Of a stretch of 64,000 nucleotides of DNA, positions 12,398 to 24,000 are shown one piece after another. A program made the translations under genes and the position numbers. Every line of letters starts with the position of its first letter. Within the stretch, counting starts at the first letter, position 1. Source of the stretch: Palaemon carinicauda (Eukaryota > Arthropoda > Malacostraca > Decapoda > Palaemonidae); assembly GCF_036898095.1 (NCBI RefSeq), contig NC_090739.1, positions 60,412,901 to 60,476,900 of the forward strand, in the 5' to 3' direction. Under the pieces are notes generated by a model. That model had not been told where the DNA came from, made no database searches, and saw only the letters and a list, made by a program, of their open reading frames with translations.

Positions 12398-12948
12398 CTC
12401 TTTCTGAGGATTGTGCTAGCACTGAAGGGTATAATCATGAAACTTCCTGTCCTTTTAACTCATGGAATATAGGTAGATGCCCTTGCTCACCATTTTTATA
12501 TTAAAATGTAGTAATTAGCAAAATTTACAATAACTGAAGAAATACAGCATTTTCTTTTAGGGATTACTGTAATGTTTTTTGGTTTATTGAGTAACTTTTA
12601 CTAATTACCTTGTAACCACGATAGTAAGAGGAATTTTGGAAAAATATTTCATATGCTCATTCTCTTTTTCCATATGAAGCTCAGTGAATTTTTTCAGGAT
12701 TTCGCATTTTTCATCCTATACTCCCTTATATTGGCATACAGGCTGGGCCCCTTAAATCTTATGATAAAGCTACAGTATAACTGCAGTGAAATACTGTACA
12801 ACCAAATGCATTTGAACCATTCAGTATACCTAAACTAACTGTTAAAACCTGTAAATTAAGTAGTTAGTAGAACATAATGCAATAATAAATAGAAAATGAT
12901 ACAATACATCCAGTACAGTATAGTACTGTACATATACAAAATATACAA
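12398..12948. other. Unassigned sequence
   Basis: AT-rich, with no ORF of interest and no recognised repeat. Confidence 0.4.
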
Positions 12949-12950
12949 TA

Positions 12951-13765
12951 CAGGTAGTCGTAAACTTACGTCGGAGATTTCAACATATGTCGAACTCAAA
13001 AAGCGAAGTTTCCAATGATTTATCATGATGTGTCATGATTCAGCTATCATCTCTTATCATTTTTTATCAATGTCTTAGTTTATTATAATTTCATTTTCTT
13101 GTTTCATAGGATATCATATGCTCTATTAACCCTTTTACCCACAAGCTATTTGGAACTTTCTAACCCTTAACCCCCAGGCGTTTCTTTTTCAAGCACGTTT
13201 TGCAATATTTTATTTTTAGATTGTGCTGACAGCCTTAATTTTTGTCATAGAGAGGTCAGGTTGGTCTCATTTTTTTGGAAAAGGCCTGAAGTTTCTCAAA
13301 GTTATCAAAAATATGCTAAAAGAATGGAAATAGCAGTTTTTTGCAAGGACGCACCAGTACGTCCATGGGGGTTAAGGGATGAATTTTGTGAAACGTACCA
13401 GTACGTCCATTGGGGTAGAAGGGTTAATGCATTTTTGTATTCTATTTTTCAATTTTGGAAATATTTTACCAATTAAAAATTTCTTAATACTGTAGTTTGT
13501 TTACCTATGGTCATGATCAGTTGATCTGAAAGTACCGCTAGCTACCGTATCAAAAGATGGCATACATACGAATGGTGTATTTTTTCTTATTTTTATATAA
13601 TTTCTTAACTTATTCAAAATATTTTCATAATGAATATTACCTCATTGCCAATATGTTACAGGAAATTAGTTTCCATACAGTTCGTTTTAGCCATTATTAT
13701 AAGTTATCATGCGAAATCGTTTTAGATCTTTCTCTGTGCGTGTGTGTGTGTGTTTGTGCGTTCGC
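12951..13765. mobile_element. Partial Tigger-like non-autonomous element with microsatellite module
   Basis: Begins CAGGTAGTCGTAAACTTACG after TA 12949-12950, matching the right TIR (reverse complement) of the 60918-62915 element. At about 13480-13765 it contains, in reverse orientation, the module that recurs in the 2415-5378 and 60918-62915 elements, ending in a GT-rich tract. A small TTAA-bounded insertion (13130-13423) sits in it. I could not find a matching right TIR. Confidence 0.55.
13130..13423. mobile_element. Small piggyBac-type MITE with TTAA duplication
   Basis: TTAA occurs at 13126-13129 and 13424-13427. Inside are inverted ends CCCTTTTACCC and (reverse complement of the right end) CCCTTCTACCCC. 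The length is 294 bp with no coding capacity. The motif ACCAGTACGTCCAT occurs twice near the right end. A paralogous sequence near 63200-63265 matches both flanks and lacks the insert, supporting a real insertion. TTAA duplication plus CCCTTT ends is typical of piggyBac-family MITEs. Confidence 0.7.
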
Positions 13766-15109
13766 TCTTGCAGTTGCATACGGGTTGGGTAGTTCATTTT
13801 GAAGCTTCATACAGCCTGTCCCCAAACTAAAGTAGTTTTCTCCCCAAGTTAAATCTAGTGCTAATAGCATTTCTTTCATTAATGGTCCAGAAAGTTCTCT
13901 GCCCATTACAGGTTTGAAAGCCTCACACAGGGCCTTAAATTTTTTAATTACTTGAGACCTTTCCGCTTCTAAACCCTTACAGGCTGCAATCCTAGTCTCT
14001 ATTAAACAACTAGATTATGATGCGGAGACCAAATGGGTAGTCTTATCATTATATCCCAATGCTCACTTAAGTAAGTGATCGTAAACAACCTCATATTACT
14101 TAGTTGGATGACATAATATATTGTATGACTACAGTATGGTCCTGTTATGCGTGTTCAAATATTGTGGTTCCCAATTTATGCTGTCACTAGTTGTCAAAAA
14201 TAAATTTTTTCCATCTGGAACATGTTCACTGTCTGCTAGTTAAGCACCACAAAAGGTATTAAGTCTTATGTCTTTTCAAGTATATTGGTAGGTACGGTAC
14301 CTGATAACAATTGTAATCAAACGAAATTTACCAAAATAATTCGTTAACATAATTTCATAGTAAATAGCCCATGTAAGGAAAAATTCCATATTTACAACCA
14401 AATCAACTTTTAACTTTGAGAGTCCCGCTGACAAAATGTAAACAGGGTTTTGGTTATGTTCTAGGTAACCTTTATCTTTTTTTAACCTTTCAATTATTTT
14501 AAGGATAATGTTAATGATGCTATATTAAAGCGTTATTTTTGCTTAGTACAGTATATATAAAGGCTTTTTTTATTCCCTGAGGGTGTTCAAGGTTTTCATA
14601 CGTAGGCTGGGTTCATTGATCGGTAGTGAATAGCCTAATTGTAACGAGTCTGCAATATTTTCTGTTATATATTTTGAACAGTATAGATTTGCTTTACAAA
14701 GATTTGCTTTTGTATAGAACACGGTATATAACAACCTCTTGCTCTATACCTACCACTGTCTATTAATACCTTCTGTGTGTGTGTGCCCGTGTGCATGAGT
14801 GTGTAACAAACAAAATCGAAGTTCACATTTTGCAACCTGAAATAAATAATGAAATTTACATGACTATTGTTATAGTAAAACCAATCTATAGTGGCCGCTG
14901 AAATGATTTCTGACCTACTGTATAGCATACTGATTTCAAAATAGTTCATCCATTTTAAGGTAAAATGAACTCTATAGTTAGACACGAGCCTCCAAACTGA
15001 GTGAAACTGATAAACCGTAGCTGTTATATGACATGTCCTTCCTTATTTTTTTTTTTTTTTACTAATCTCCCAGGATTAACCAGAGGTGGCTACAATTAAG
15101 CTAAAGTTA

Positions 15110-15160
<51 letters not shown>

Positions 15161-15480
15161 GGTAAGGTATCCATTTCTACAATGGTAATTGGAACCAACT
15201 ACATTTTTTTTTCTCAATTATAATCCCAGGTTATTTGCCAGTTTTATTCTACCGTCTTAATAAGGCTCTGGGAGATGGTGAGTTTTTTAATTTAATTGAC
15301 CAGGAAACATCTTGGAGGTCACAAGGGTAAATTTATCAGGCAAAGATCAGTGAGTCATATTTAATCCCCTAAATGGTTTATCTTGTGGTGTAAAGTGCAG
15401 TGCTTGAGACTGCTTAAGCTATCAAACTTGAAAGAAAGAAACCAAAGCATGTATAGTATCCACCCATCTGAAGCCTCAAA
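13766..15480. other. Unassigned, probably intronic sequence
   Basis: No supported gene. Contains a poly-T run at about 15049-15060 and a (CT)n microsatellite at about 15113-15156. Short ORFs have no recognisable motifs. Confidence 0.4.
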
Positions 15481-15765
15481 TGTTCCTGAAAGAACAGCAA
15501 GTCGAATAACAAATAATCAAAAGGGACGAGTCTCGCAAGAAGAATGGGGAAATTTCTAGGAAAAAACAAAGCATTATCCTCGTGCAGTGACTGCTCTAGA
15601 TGACTTCTACAAATGTGATTTAAGAAGAATTTTAAGACCCGTGTTAGACTTTTCTACATTTGAGGAAATCTCCACCCATGAAAAACTACTGGTGGAAGCT
15701 AAAGAAAACGTTGCATTCAGTGGATGCAAAGAGTCTCTAAGAAAGTGCCACATGATATAGAGAGA
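15480..15765 (+). pseudogene. Possible transposase-derived relic
   Basis: Translation of the plus strand gives ALDDFYKCDLRRIL, then EEISTHEKLLVEAKE and FSGCKESLRK. The spacing resembles the N-terminal DNA-binding half of a group of arthropod DDE transposase-like proteins (DxFDKxxxRRxx ... GCxESLRKxL). No catalytic domain follows and stops are present. The assignment rests on pattern memory only and is weak. Confidence 0.3.
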
Positions 15766-16009
15766 GAACGAAGATTAACCTGACCTTTCCTTTGAGAAAT
15801 CCTAATCGTATAAGCTGAAAGAACATTGATTGACGAATGTGACCCGAACACCACAAGCGTGGAGATCTGTAGTGAAAGATAAGTATCTAAAAAGGGCAGA
15901 GCAATTTAAAAGATTTAAAAGGTCTTCTCTTTAAAGAAACCCCTTCCTGGTTCATTATAAGCATTGTTTATGCTCAGTTATCTATCTGTTTTTGATATAT
16001 AAATACATA

Positions 16010-16105
16010 CATACATACATACATATACCAAGGTACTTCCCCTAATTTTGGGGTGTAGCCAACCTCAAACAAATGAAACAGAAAAGGGGACCTTTTTGAT
16101 ATATC

Positions 16106-16136
<31 letters not shown>

Positions 16137-16154
16137 ATACATATATATATACAT

Positions 16155-16185
<31 letters not shown>

Positions 16186-16190
16186 GGATA
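16010..16190 (-). repeat. LINE-C 3' terminus followed by (TA)n
   Basis: The sequence from (CATA)n through ACCAAGGTACTTCCCCTAAT to AAAAGGGGACC (about 16000-16092) matches the 3' end of the LINE at 10930-11010. Only about 80 bp of LINE is present, an extreme 5' truncation. A (TA)n tract interrupted by GTATG follows to about 16190. Confidence 0.75.
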
Positions 16191-16575
16191 TAGTGTGTGT
16201 GTGTGTTTGTGTGCTTGCAGGAAAAGACAATAAGCAAGCTCTTATTGTATAGATAATGTTATTTAGCCGATTTTATGCTAGCAAGTTCAGTTGTAAAGGA
16301 AGGGTGAGGGAAAATAGGATACTCGCCCCTATAGTACTGTTAATCACTTAATCTGTCTTTATTGTTGTTTTCAAAGGTTTTCGACTTGTCTCTAAAGAGT
16401 GATTCCTTCAAGGAGAAATGAACTAGATGTTTACGCTTGGACATGATTCTTTCTGACAAAGAGCTCTTCTGAGCGGCCACCACCGAATGGTTTGACTATA
16501 GTTGTGTTGAGCAATTCCTTGCTACAGGTGACACAAGAAGCAAACAAAGCCACAGGATTCCATTACACCAGCTGA

Positions 16576-16615
<40 letters not shown>
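16576..16615 (+). repeat. (CT)n microsatellite and nearby short direct repeat
   Basis: About 40 bp of CT repeats. Just downstream, CAGTAATGCCATAGGGATT (about 16642) recurs with one change about 20 bp later. Otherwise 16200-17030 holds no recognisable gene. Confidence 0.85.
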
Positions 16616-16617
<2 letters not shown>

Positions 16618-17029
16618 ACTCGATGTCGGTCACTTTACCCTCAGTAATGCCATAGGGATTCGTCAGTAATACCATAGGGATTAACGAAACGCTTAAGGCC
16701 ACCTGCCAGAGAAAGAAACTTGTATTTATATATCTCTGGGACACTTTCTATGGCAAGAGGAAATTATACGAGATGAAATACACTTTAGTGAAGAAGGCAA
16801 GAGGGTATATGGAAGCCAACTTAATATCAGCCTGTACAATTACTCAAGCACAGTAGACCAATTACAAACTAGACCCTTAGAAAATCCTCCAATCACAAAG
16901 AGGAAATTAGGCTGAAAACTTGGTTAATATAGATAAAAGTAAAACTAAAATAATCATAAATCAGGGAAATTAGCAAAGCCACAGATAGAGAGAAAAAAGA
17001 TGGAAAATTTCCTCAGTGGCATAATTCAC

Positions 17030-19950
17030 TGTTCCGTCAGTTAAAAACAAAATGGAAAACTTCAGGGTAATGATAGCTAGTAAGCAACTAGATATCATAG
17101 GCATTACTGAGACCTAGATTCAGAAAAAAAAAAAAAAAAACAAGGGATTTTATCGGAGAATACGAAATCCAAGGTTTCAAGCTTTTCAAGAAGGATCGCC
17201 TGACCACAAAAGTGGAGGGGTAATGCAAATATTACCACCATAGGAAAAGATATGTCCATACAAGGATTATACAGAAAACAACATCAAACACGAGAACAGG
17301 ATGAAGACAACTTGGAACAAAAAGTTAACAATAAGTTAGCTTTCCTAATGGGAGCATTCAATGCAACTTTTTTTTTTTATATGACATGATTCTTACATTT
17401 ATTTCTTAGCATTGTATAGGAAAACAGATTTCTGTTTGTATTACATTTTAATAATAAAAGGCACTAAAACAAATAATAGTACATTCCACTAACTAAAAAC
17501 GAAACATTTGGTTCAAAGTGAGCGAAAAAAAGTTTGAACATTAGCAAATTGGAAAAATTGAGTTGCAATTTTAAGAAAAGATAATTTGGAAATATGGCAT
17601 ATAATATTTGGAAATACTTATGAGACTAAGGCACAATTTCTGGTCAAATTTAGTGCGATGGATGCATGTATGTAATGACATATTTGTTCTTTTAATGATT
17701 TTATTATTCTATTGAACAAGTAATTTCGAGCAGATGACGTCACACCCCCCTTGTATCGTCCTCACGCCCCCCAGTTTGGGAACCACTGATCTAGGGGAAA
17801 CAACATAATAGATATTGTGCTAACAGCGGAAGAAAATTTAGGATCCAGTGTTTCAGTAGGTGAAAATATTGGGAAATGTGACCACAAAATAGTTAGGTTT
17901 CAGGTTAATATTCCTCATCAAAAAGAAAGGAAAATTATAAAAAAGTTAGACTACAGACGTAGTAACTGGATAAAACAAGTAATTCACCAAGAGTTTAGAA
18001 TACGACAAAACAGGGAACATAGATACTCAATGGGACTCCTTTGTGAAAATATATAGAAGAAAAAAGGGCCAAATGTATACCGCATAGAAAAATTTTACCA
18101 AATGTAACTCCACAACCTAACTGGTTCAACAGAGAAATAACCAATGCAATAAGAAGTAGAGACAGCAAGCATAAATCAATGGATCCACAGCCTTCAATTC
18201 ATGAAATATCCGAGCACAAGAAGTTGAGCCGAAAAGTAGATAAACTAGTTAGAAAGGGCAAGATTAATGAAGAGAAAAGAGTGGCTTCAGCTAGTAAAGA
18301 AAACCCAAAGAATTTTATGCATATGTAAACAGTAGAAAACCAATCAAAAACAACATTAGCCCATTAAGAGACTCTGAGGGTAATCTTATAACAAATGATT
18401 TTGAAAAAGCTGAACTGATGAATGCATAATTCACAACTGTATTCACTAGGGAAGAATCGATGACCCTTCCCGAACCAGCTATCAAACATGAAGGGCCACA
18501 ACTATTAAAGAGAATCACTTTTATAATGGATAATGTCAAAATTTAAATAAAAGGACTCTTCAAGTCTAAGGCACAATATCCAGATAGTATTCATCCAAGA
18601 GAGATTATAGAACTAGAAGAGAAGATAACACTGCATTTATGCAAAATGTTCCGAAAGATAGCCACCGAAAGAAAGGCACCAATTAGGCAATTTTCTTCCA
18701 ATCTATAAGAAGGGACCAAATGAAGAACCTGGTAACTACATACCTGTATGTCTAACTTCAGTGCCTTGCAAAATTTTTGAATCAATTATACAGTAGTAAA
18801 TTCAATAGTAGAACATATAGAGAAAAACCATCTTTTGATAGACATCCAACATGGTTTTAGACAAAAGAGATCATGTGTAAGAAATCTTTTGGAATTTTTC
18901 CTCTATGTTTAGCATCTACGACAAAAGCAGGGCAATAGACATCATATACCTAGATTTTCAAGAGGCTTTTGACAAAGTTCCTCCCTCATAAGAAAATAAT
19001 GGTCAAAATTAGAGCACTAGGCATCACTGATGAGCTAGCTGAATTTATCAAAGATTGGCTAACAAACAGAAAACAGAGTTGTAATCAATAGAGAAGCTTC
19101 GGAGTGGGGCAGCTGTTACAAGCGTAATACCTCAAGGATCCATCCTAGGACCATTGCTATTTCTGATCTCCATTAATGACATAGATTTAGGATTTAGTAG
19201 AATAGCCAAATTTGCTGACAATACTAAATTGGTCATAAATGCTGTGAACTTAGAGAGGATCTAGTAAAGCTAAGATAATGGTTCAGAAAATGGCAAATGC
19301 CTTTCAACTGTGGGAAATGTAAACTCCGGCACATAGGTTATAGTAACCCACAGTCAGATCACTCACTGCTGGGTAATGAAATGGTATGTGGACCACGAGG
19401 AAGGTCTTGGTATTATTATCAGCAATACTTTGAAGTTATCCAAACAGAGCATGAAAGCTGAAAAGAAAGCACAGAAACTAATAAGCTACATAAAGAGGCA
19501 ATTCAGATGCAAAAACTTAGACACTAGACTACAGCTTTACACATCACTAGTAAGACCCTATGTAAAATACAAAGTTTAATTCCGGCCTACAAGTATTCAG
19601 AAGGATATAGATAGACGAAACAGTACAAGCAAGGGTTACCAAACTAGTTTCAACACTAAGGGATTTCAGATAGAGATGGAGGATGGAATGTTTGAACTTA
19701 TTTGATCTACAAACTCAACTACTGAGGGGACAGTTGATAGAAACATTCAAATTTTTTTTAAAGCAATAACAAATGTAGATTACACCAATCTATTCATGCT
19801 TAGCACAAATCAGTCCAGAGGTAACAGATACAAACTGGAATTGAAAAGCTACAACACCACTCAATCTAGCAATTTCTTTACATACAAAATAGCAAATATT
19901 TGGAATAGACTTTTAGCAGAAGTAGTAAACAGTTAACACAGTAAATGGGT
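17030..19950 (+). pseudogene. Decayed CR1-like LINE (LINE-D), endonuclease and RT
   Basis: Endonuclease remnants: LDIIGITET near 17090 and FLMGAFNA near 17345 (GDFN-like), then after an interruption NIIDIVLTAEENLGS and CDHKIVRFQ (SDH-like) at 17805-17900. RT remnants: QHGFRQKRSC near 18850, DIIYLDF near 18940 with the catalytic Asp, PQGSILGPLLFLISINDIDL near 19130, and KFADNTKL near 19210 where the second Asp of the usual FADD is Asn. The thumb/C-terminal region (KAQKLISYIKRQF, LVRPYVKY) lies at 19380-19579. Frameshifts and stops are numerous; an old, dead copy. Confidence 0.75.
17373..17788. mobile_element. hAT-like element remnant inside LINE-D
   Basis: The right edge CCCCAGTTTGGGAACCACTG (ending 17788) is the reverse complement of the CAGTGGTTCCCAAACTGGGG type of hAT terminal inverted repeat. 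LINE-D coding sequence is interrupted here: GDFN-like motif before 17371, DIVLT after 17805. No matching left TIR is visible; the left border is a poly-T tract, so the element is truncated or part of the LINE has also been lost. Confidence 0.5.
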
Positions 19951-20082
19951 TCAAGAGTAAGATAAGATCATAAGAACTCTCTAAAAAGTCTAAATGCTTA
20001 AACTAAATTGCTCTATCAAAGAGCAAGTGGAGTCTTGACGGATGGACTAAAAAGTCATTTAGACATTAAAAAATCCTTGTAA

Positions 20083-20100
20083 CACACACACACACACACA

Positions 20101-20154
<54 letters not shown>
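20083..20154 (+). repeat. (CA)n-(CT)n compound microsatellite
   Basis: About 20 bp of CA repeats followed by about 52 bp of CT repeats, directly abutting the start of recognisable LINE-A sequence. Confidence 0.97.
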
Positions 20155-20156
<2 letters not shown>

Positions 20157-20229
20157 AAAAGTTGGATGTTTTAATGCCAGAATTCCGAGAAATGAAGAAA
20201 AGAACATCATATCAGAACAGGAAGGAAGC

Positions 20230-21204
20230 ATGGGAGAATCCATATTATTACCAATAATAAATAATGGGAATGAAACACAAACCATAATAGTGATGAATGC
20301 ACAGGGTTTAGTCATGAGTAACTCTAAAAGGAAAATAGAGTTCCTAGAAGAACTAACCCAAATTGAAAAAATAGATATATTAAATATAAGTGAAACATGG
20401 TATTCCCAAGAGACTGGCAGTGATGACCAGATAAAGGGTTTCCAAACTTATAGATCAGACAGAAAAAATAGGAATCAAGGGGGAACCGCAATATATGGAA
20501 GAGAGATAAATCAAGGAAAAGTCTGTGAAAAATACAGCAACACAGAATGTGAATTGATTGCGGTATAATTTGAATTTGAAAAACTAGTGAATATTGTAGT
20601 TTACAGACCCCCAAATACTAAGGAGTTTGACATAATAATAGAAAAAATAGATGATATATGTAGAAACCATAAAGACTGGAATATACTCCTATCCGGAGAT
20701 TTTAACTTTCCTTTCGTGGATTGGAAAGAACGGATAGAAGAAAGTGGTTGTATGTATACATATAAAAAAGAGAGTAATAGTAGCGCAGAAGATAAGAGGC
20801 AATTTGAAAAGCTTCAAGATATGCTATTAGAACATAATATGCAACAAATAAACCACATTCCAACAAGAAAAGAAAATGTCCTAGATCTAGTATTTGTGAA
20901 TGAGGTGAATTATGTTAAAGAAATAATAGTGTATAACACGGGAATTTCAGACCACAATGTCATAGAATTGATAGTTCATTCCAAAGCAAGTGATCACAGA
21001 ATTAATAAAAGCACAAAACTTTGGGAAGGATATGGAAAATATAATTTTTACAGTAAGAATATAAAATGGTCAGAAATAAATGAAGAACTGAATAAAGAAT
21101 GGAAAAATGTTTTTATAAGTGATAATATACAGGTAAATACGGACATACTGTACAAAATACTGGAGAAAATTGTTGAAAAATATGTACCGAAAAAAAAACA
21201 ATAA
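20230..21204 (+). pseudogene. LINE-A apurinic-like endonuclease domain
   Basis: Exonuclease-endonuclease-phosphatase fold motifs appear in order: INAQG-like start (VMNAQGLVMSNSKRKIEFL), IDILNISETWYS, GTAIYGR, VYRPPNTKEF, LLSGDFNFPFVDWKER (GDFN), and GISDHNVIELIV (SDH). This domain nicks target DNA for reverse transcription. Breaks: TAA in place of GAA just after CELIAV (20566-20568), where the 39360 copy has an intact codon; and a frameshift in an A-run at about 21189-21198 that shifts KYVPKK into the downstream RT frame. Confidence 0.8.
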
Positions 21205-23500
21205 ACAAAAGACGTGCATACCAAGAGACAGAAGGATCTTATTTCAGAAAATTAGAAAGTGGAAGAAAAATCTTGCAAAAGAAAAAAATGGGTGGAAAAT
21301 GAGGGAAATAAAATGTAATATAGAAAATGCAGAACAAAAGATTATACAGTCGAAAGAAAATGAAAAAAGGGACTTAGAAGAAAGGACACTTCAAAATATA
21401 AAAAGAAACCCCAAAGTACTTTACTCCTATGCAAAAAAGATGAATAAAAGGAGAATAGAAATAGGCCCTCTAAGAATTGAAGGACGGCTAACGAATGAAA
21501 AAAAGGAAATATGCAACATATTAGCAGAAAAATATAAGAGTGAGTTTACGCCAAGAATTGCGAATGAGAATAATGAAACAGAAATGAGAGAAGAAAAGGT
21601 TGAATATCTAACGGATATAGATATTAATGAAGCAGATATTGTCACGGCTATAAACGAAATTAAAAATGGATCGGCAGCCGGACCAGATGGAGTTCCAGCG
21701 ATTTTGTTAAAAAAAACTGCAAACACTATCGCGAAGCCGCTTGCAATACTGCTAAGACAGAGTGTAGATATGAGCGAGATATATGTTAAACATAAATTAG
21801 CTTATATAACCCCTATCTTCAAAAGTGGATCAAGACTAGAGGCAAGCAATTATAGACCTGTTAGTCTAACATCACATATTATGAAAGTGTATGAGAGGGT
21901 AATAAAAAAGAAAATAATGAACCATTTGGTCAAAAATAATTTGTTTAATATGGGTCAACACGGTTTCGTACCTGGAAAAAGTACACAGACCCAACTGATA
22001 GCACACTATGAAAACATATACAATAATATGATAAATGAAAAAGACACAGATGTGATCTATCTAGATTTTGCAAAAGCCTTTGACAAGGTAGACCATAACA
22101 TATTGGAGAAAAAAATGAGAAAACATAATATTGTGGGAAAGATAGGAAAATGGGTAAAAGAATTCCTGCAAAACAGAAAACAGATAGTGGTTGCAAATGA
22201 AATACTACCGCCAGAGAGTTATGGGGTCCTTTGACTGGCCAGACAGTACTACGTTGGATCCTTCTCTTTGGTTACGGTTCTTTCTCTTTGCCTACACATA
22301 CGCCGAATAGTCTGGCCTATTCTTAACAGATTCTCCTCTGTCCTCACACACCTGACAACACTGAGGTTACTAAACAATTCTTCTTCGCTCAAGGGGTTAA
22401 CTACTGCACTGTATTTGTTCTGTGGCTACTTTCCTCTTAGTAAGGGTAGAAGAGACTCTTTAGCTATGGTAAGCAGCTCTTCTAGGAGAAGGACACTCCA
22501 AAATCAAACCATTGTTCTCTAGTCTTGGGTAGTGCCATAGCCTCTGTACCATGGTCTTCCACTGTCTTGGGTTAGAGTTCTCTTGCTTGAGGGTACAATC
22601 AGGCACACTATTCTATTTAATTTCTCTTCCTCTTGTTTTGTTAAAGTTTTCATAGTTTATATAGGAAATATTTATTTTAATGTTACTCTTCTTAAAATAT
22701 TTTATTTTTCCTTCTTTCCTTTCCTTACTGGGCTATTTTCCCTGTTGGGGCCCTTGGGCTTATAGCATTTTGCTTTTCCAGCTAGGGTTGTAGCTTAGCA
22801 AATGATAATAATAATAATAATAAATGACGAGAAATCAGATGAAGCCCAGGTAATATCTGGTGTGCCACAAGGTACGGTATTAGCTGCACTGCTATTTGTT
22901 ATTATGATCTCAGACATAGACTGTGATGTTGAAAACTCCGTAGTGAGAAGTTTCGCCGATGACACAAGAATAAGTAGAGAAATTACTTGTGATGAAGATA
23001 GGAACTCACTACAAAGAGATCTAAACAAAATATATGAATGGGCGGAGATAAATAGGATGGTATTTAACTCCGATAAATTCGAATCAATAAATTATGGAAA
23101 CAGAGAAGGAATGGTGTATGCATACAAGGGACCTAATAATGAGACAATCACAAACAAGGAAGCAATTAAAGACCTTGGTGTAATTTTAAATAGGAATATG
23201 TTATGCAACGACCAAATAGCAACACTGTTGGCTAAATGTAAAGCAAAAATGGGAATGTTATTCAGACACTTTAAAACAAGAAAAGCTGAACACATGGTTA
23301 TGCTTTACAAAACTTATGTGCGTAGTACACTCGAGTACTGCAATGTGATATGGTACCCACATTACCAAAAGGATATTGCGCAAATAGAGAGTGTACAAAG
23401 GTCCTATACTGCTAGAATAGAAGAAGTTAAGGACCTTGACTACTGGGAAAGACTGCAATTTTTAAAAGTATACAGTCTAGAAAGGAGAAGAGAACGCTAC
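21170..23500 (+). pseudogene. LINE-A reverse transcriptase (interrupted)
   Basis: RT motifs in order: AAGPDGVPAILLKK, YITPIFKSGSRLEASNYRPVSL, GQHGFVPGKSTQTQL, VIYLDFAKAFDKVDHN (first catalytic Asp), then after the 22201-22821 insertion VISGVPQGTVLAALLFVI and SFADDTRI (catalytic FADD at 22951-22962), then KDLGVILNRNM and the C-terminal tail YWERLQFLKVYSLERRRERY. Without the insertion the frame joins as IVVAN-DEKSDEAQ, as in the uninterrupted copy near 37020. The C-terminus runs into the gap. Confidence 0.85.
22201..22821 (+). mobile_element. Short non-autonomous element derived from LINE-B (5' UTR plus 3' end)
   Basis: Inserted in the LINE-A RT with a 6-bp duplication AAATGA (22195-22200, 22822-22827). 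The uninterrupted LINE-A copy near 37020 shows the empty site. It starts ACTACCGCCAGAGAGTTATG like the 5' end of LINE-B at 53632, keeps about 400 bp of that 5' region, then jumps to the last 180 bp of LINE-B (ATAGTTTATATA, GGGCTTATAGCATTTTGC, AGCTAGGGTTGTAGC) and ends in (TAA)n. There is no coding capacity. It presumably moves using LINE-B's machinery. Confidence 0.8.
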
Positions 23501-24000
23501 NNNNNNNNNNNNNNNNNNNNNNNNNNNNNNNNNNNNNNNNNNNNNNNNNNNNNNNNNNNNNNNNNNNNNNNNNNNNNNNNNNNNNNNNNNNNNNNNNNNN
23601 NNNNNNNNNNNNNNNNNNNNNNNNNNNNNNNNNNNNNNNNNNNNNNNNNNNNNNNNNNNNNNNNNNNNNNNNNNNNNNNNNNNNNNNNNNNNNNNNNNNN
23701 NNNNNNNNNNNNNNNNNNNNNNNNNNNNNNNNNNNNNNNNNNNNNNNNNNNNNNNNNNNNNNNNNNNNNNNNNNNNNNNNNNNNNNNNNNNNNNNNNNNN
23801 NNNNNNNNNNNNNNNNNNNNNNNNNNNNNNNNNNNNNNNNNNNNNNNNNNNNNNNNNNNNNNNNNNNNNNNNNNNNNNNNNNNNNNNNNNNNNNNNNNNN
23901 NNNNNNNNNNNNNNNNNNNNNNNNNNNNNNNNNNNNNNNNNNNNNNNNNNNNNNNNNNNNNNNNNNNNNNNNNNNNNNNNNNNNNNNNNNNNNNNNNNNN
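23501..24000. other. Assembly gap of 500 N
   Basis: Exactly 500 undetermined bases, the conventional placeholder for a gap of unknown size. The sequences on both sides are two versions of the same LINE-A segment, so the gap probably marks overlapping contigs that were not merged. Confidence 0.99.

Larger units (their letters stand above)
20155..23500 (+). mobile_element. CR1-like LINE (LINE-A), copy 1, cut by assembly gap
   Basis: Plus-strand non-LTR retrotransposon with endonuclease then RT. It runs into the N gap at 23501. Positions 20365-23500 align end to end with 24001-27137 after the gap. The copy carries a 621-bp insertion (22201-22821) inside the RT. Closely related to the minus-strand copy spanning 34010-46940. 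The 3' portion, missing here because of the gap, is present at 27138-27540. Confidence 0.85.
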
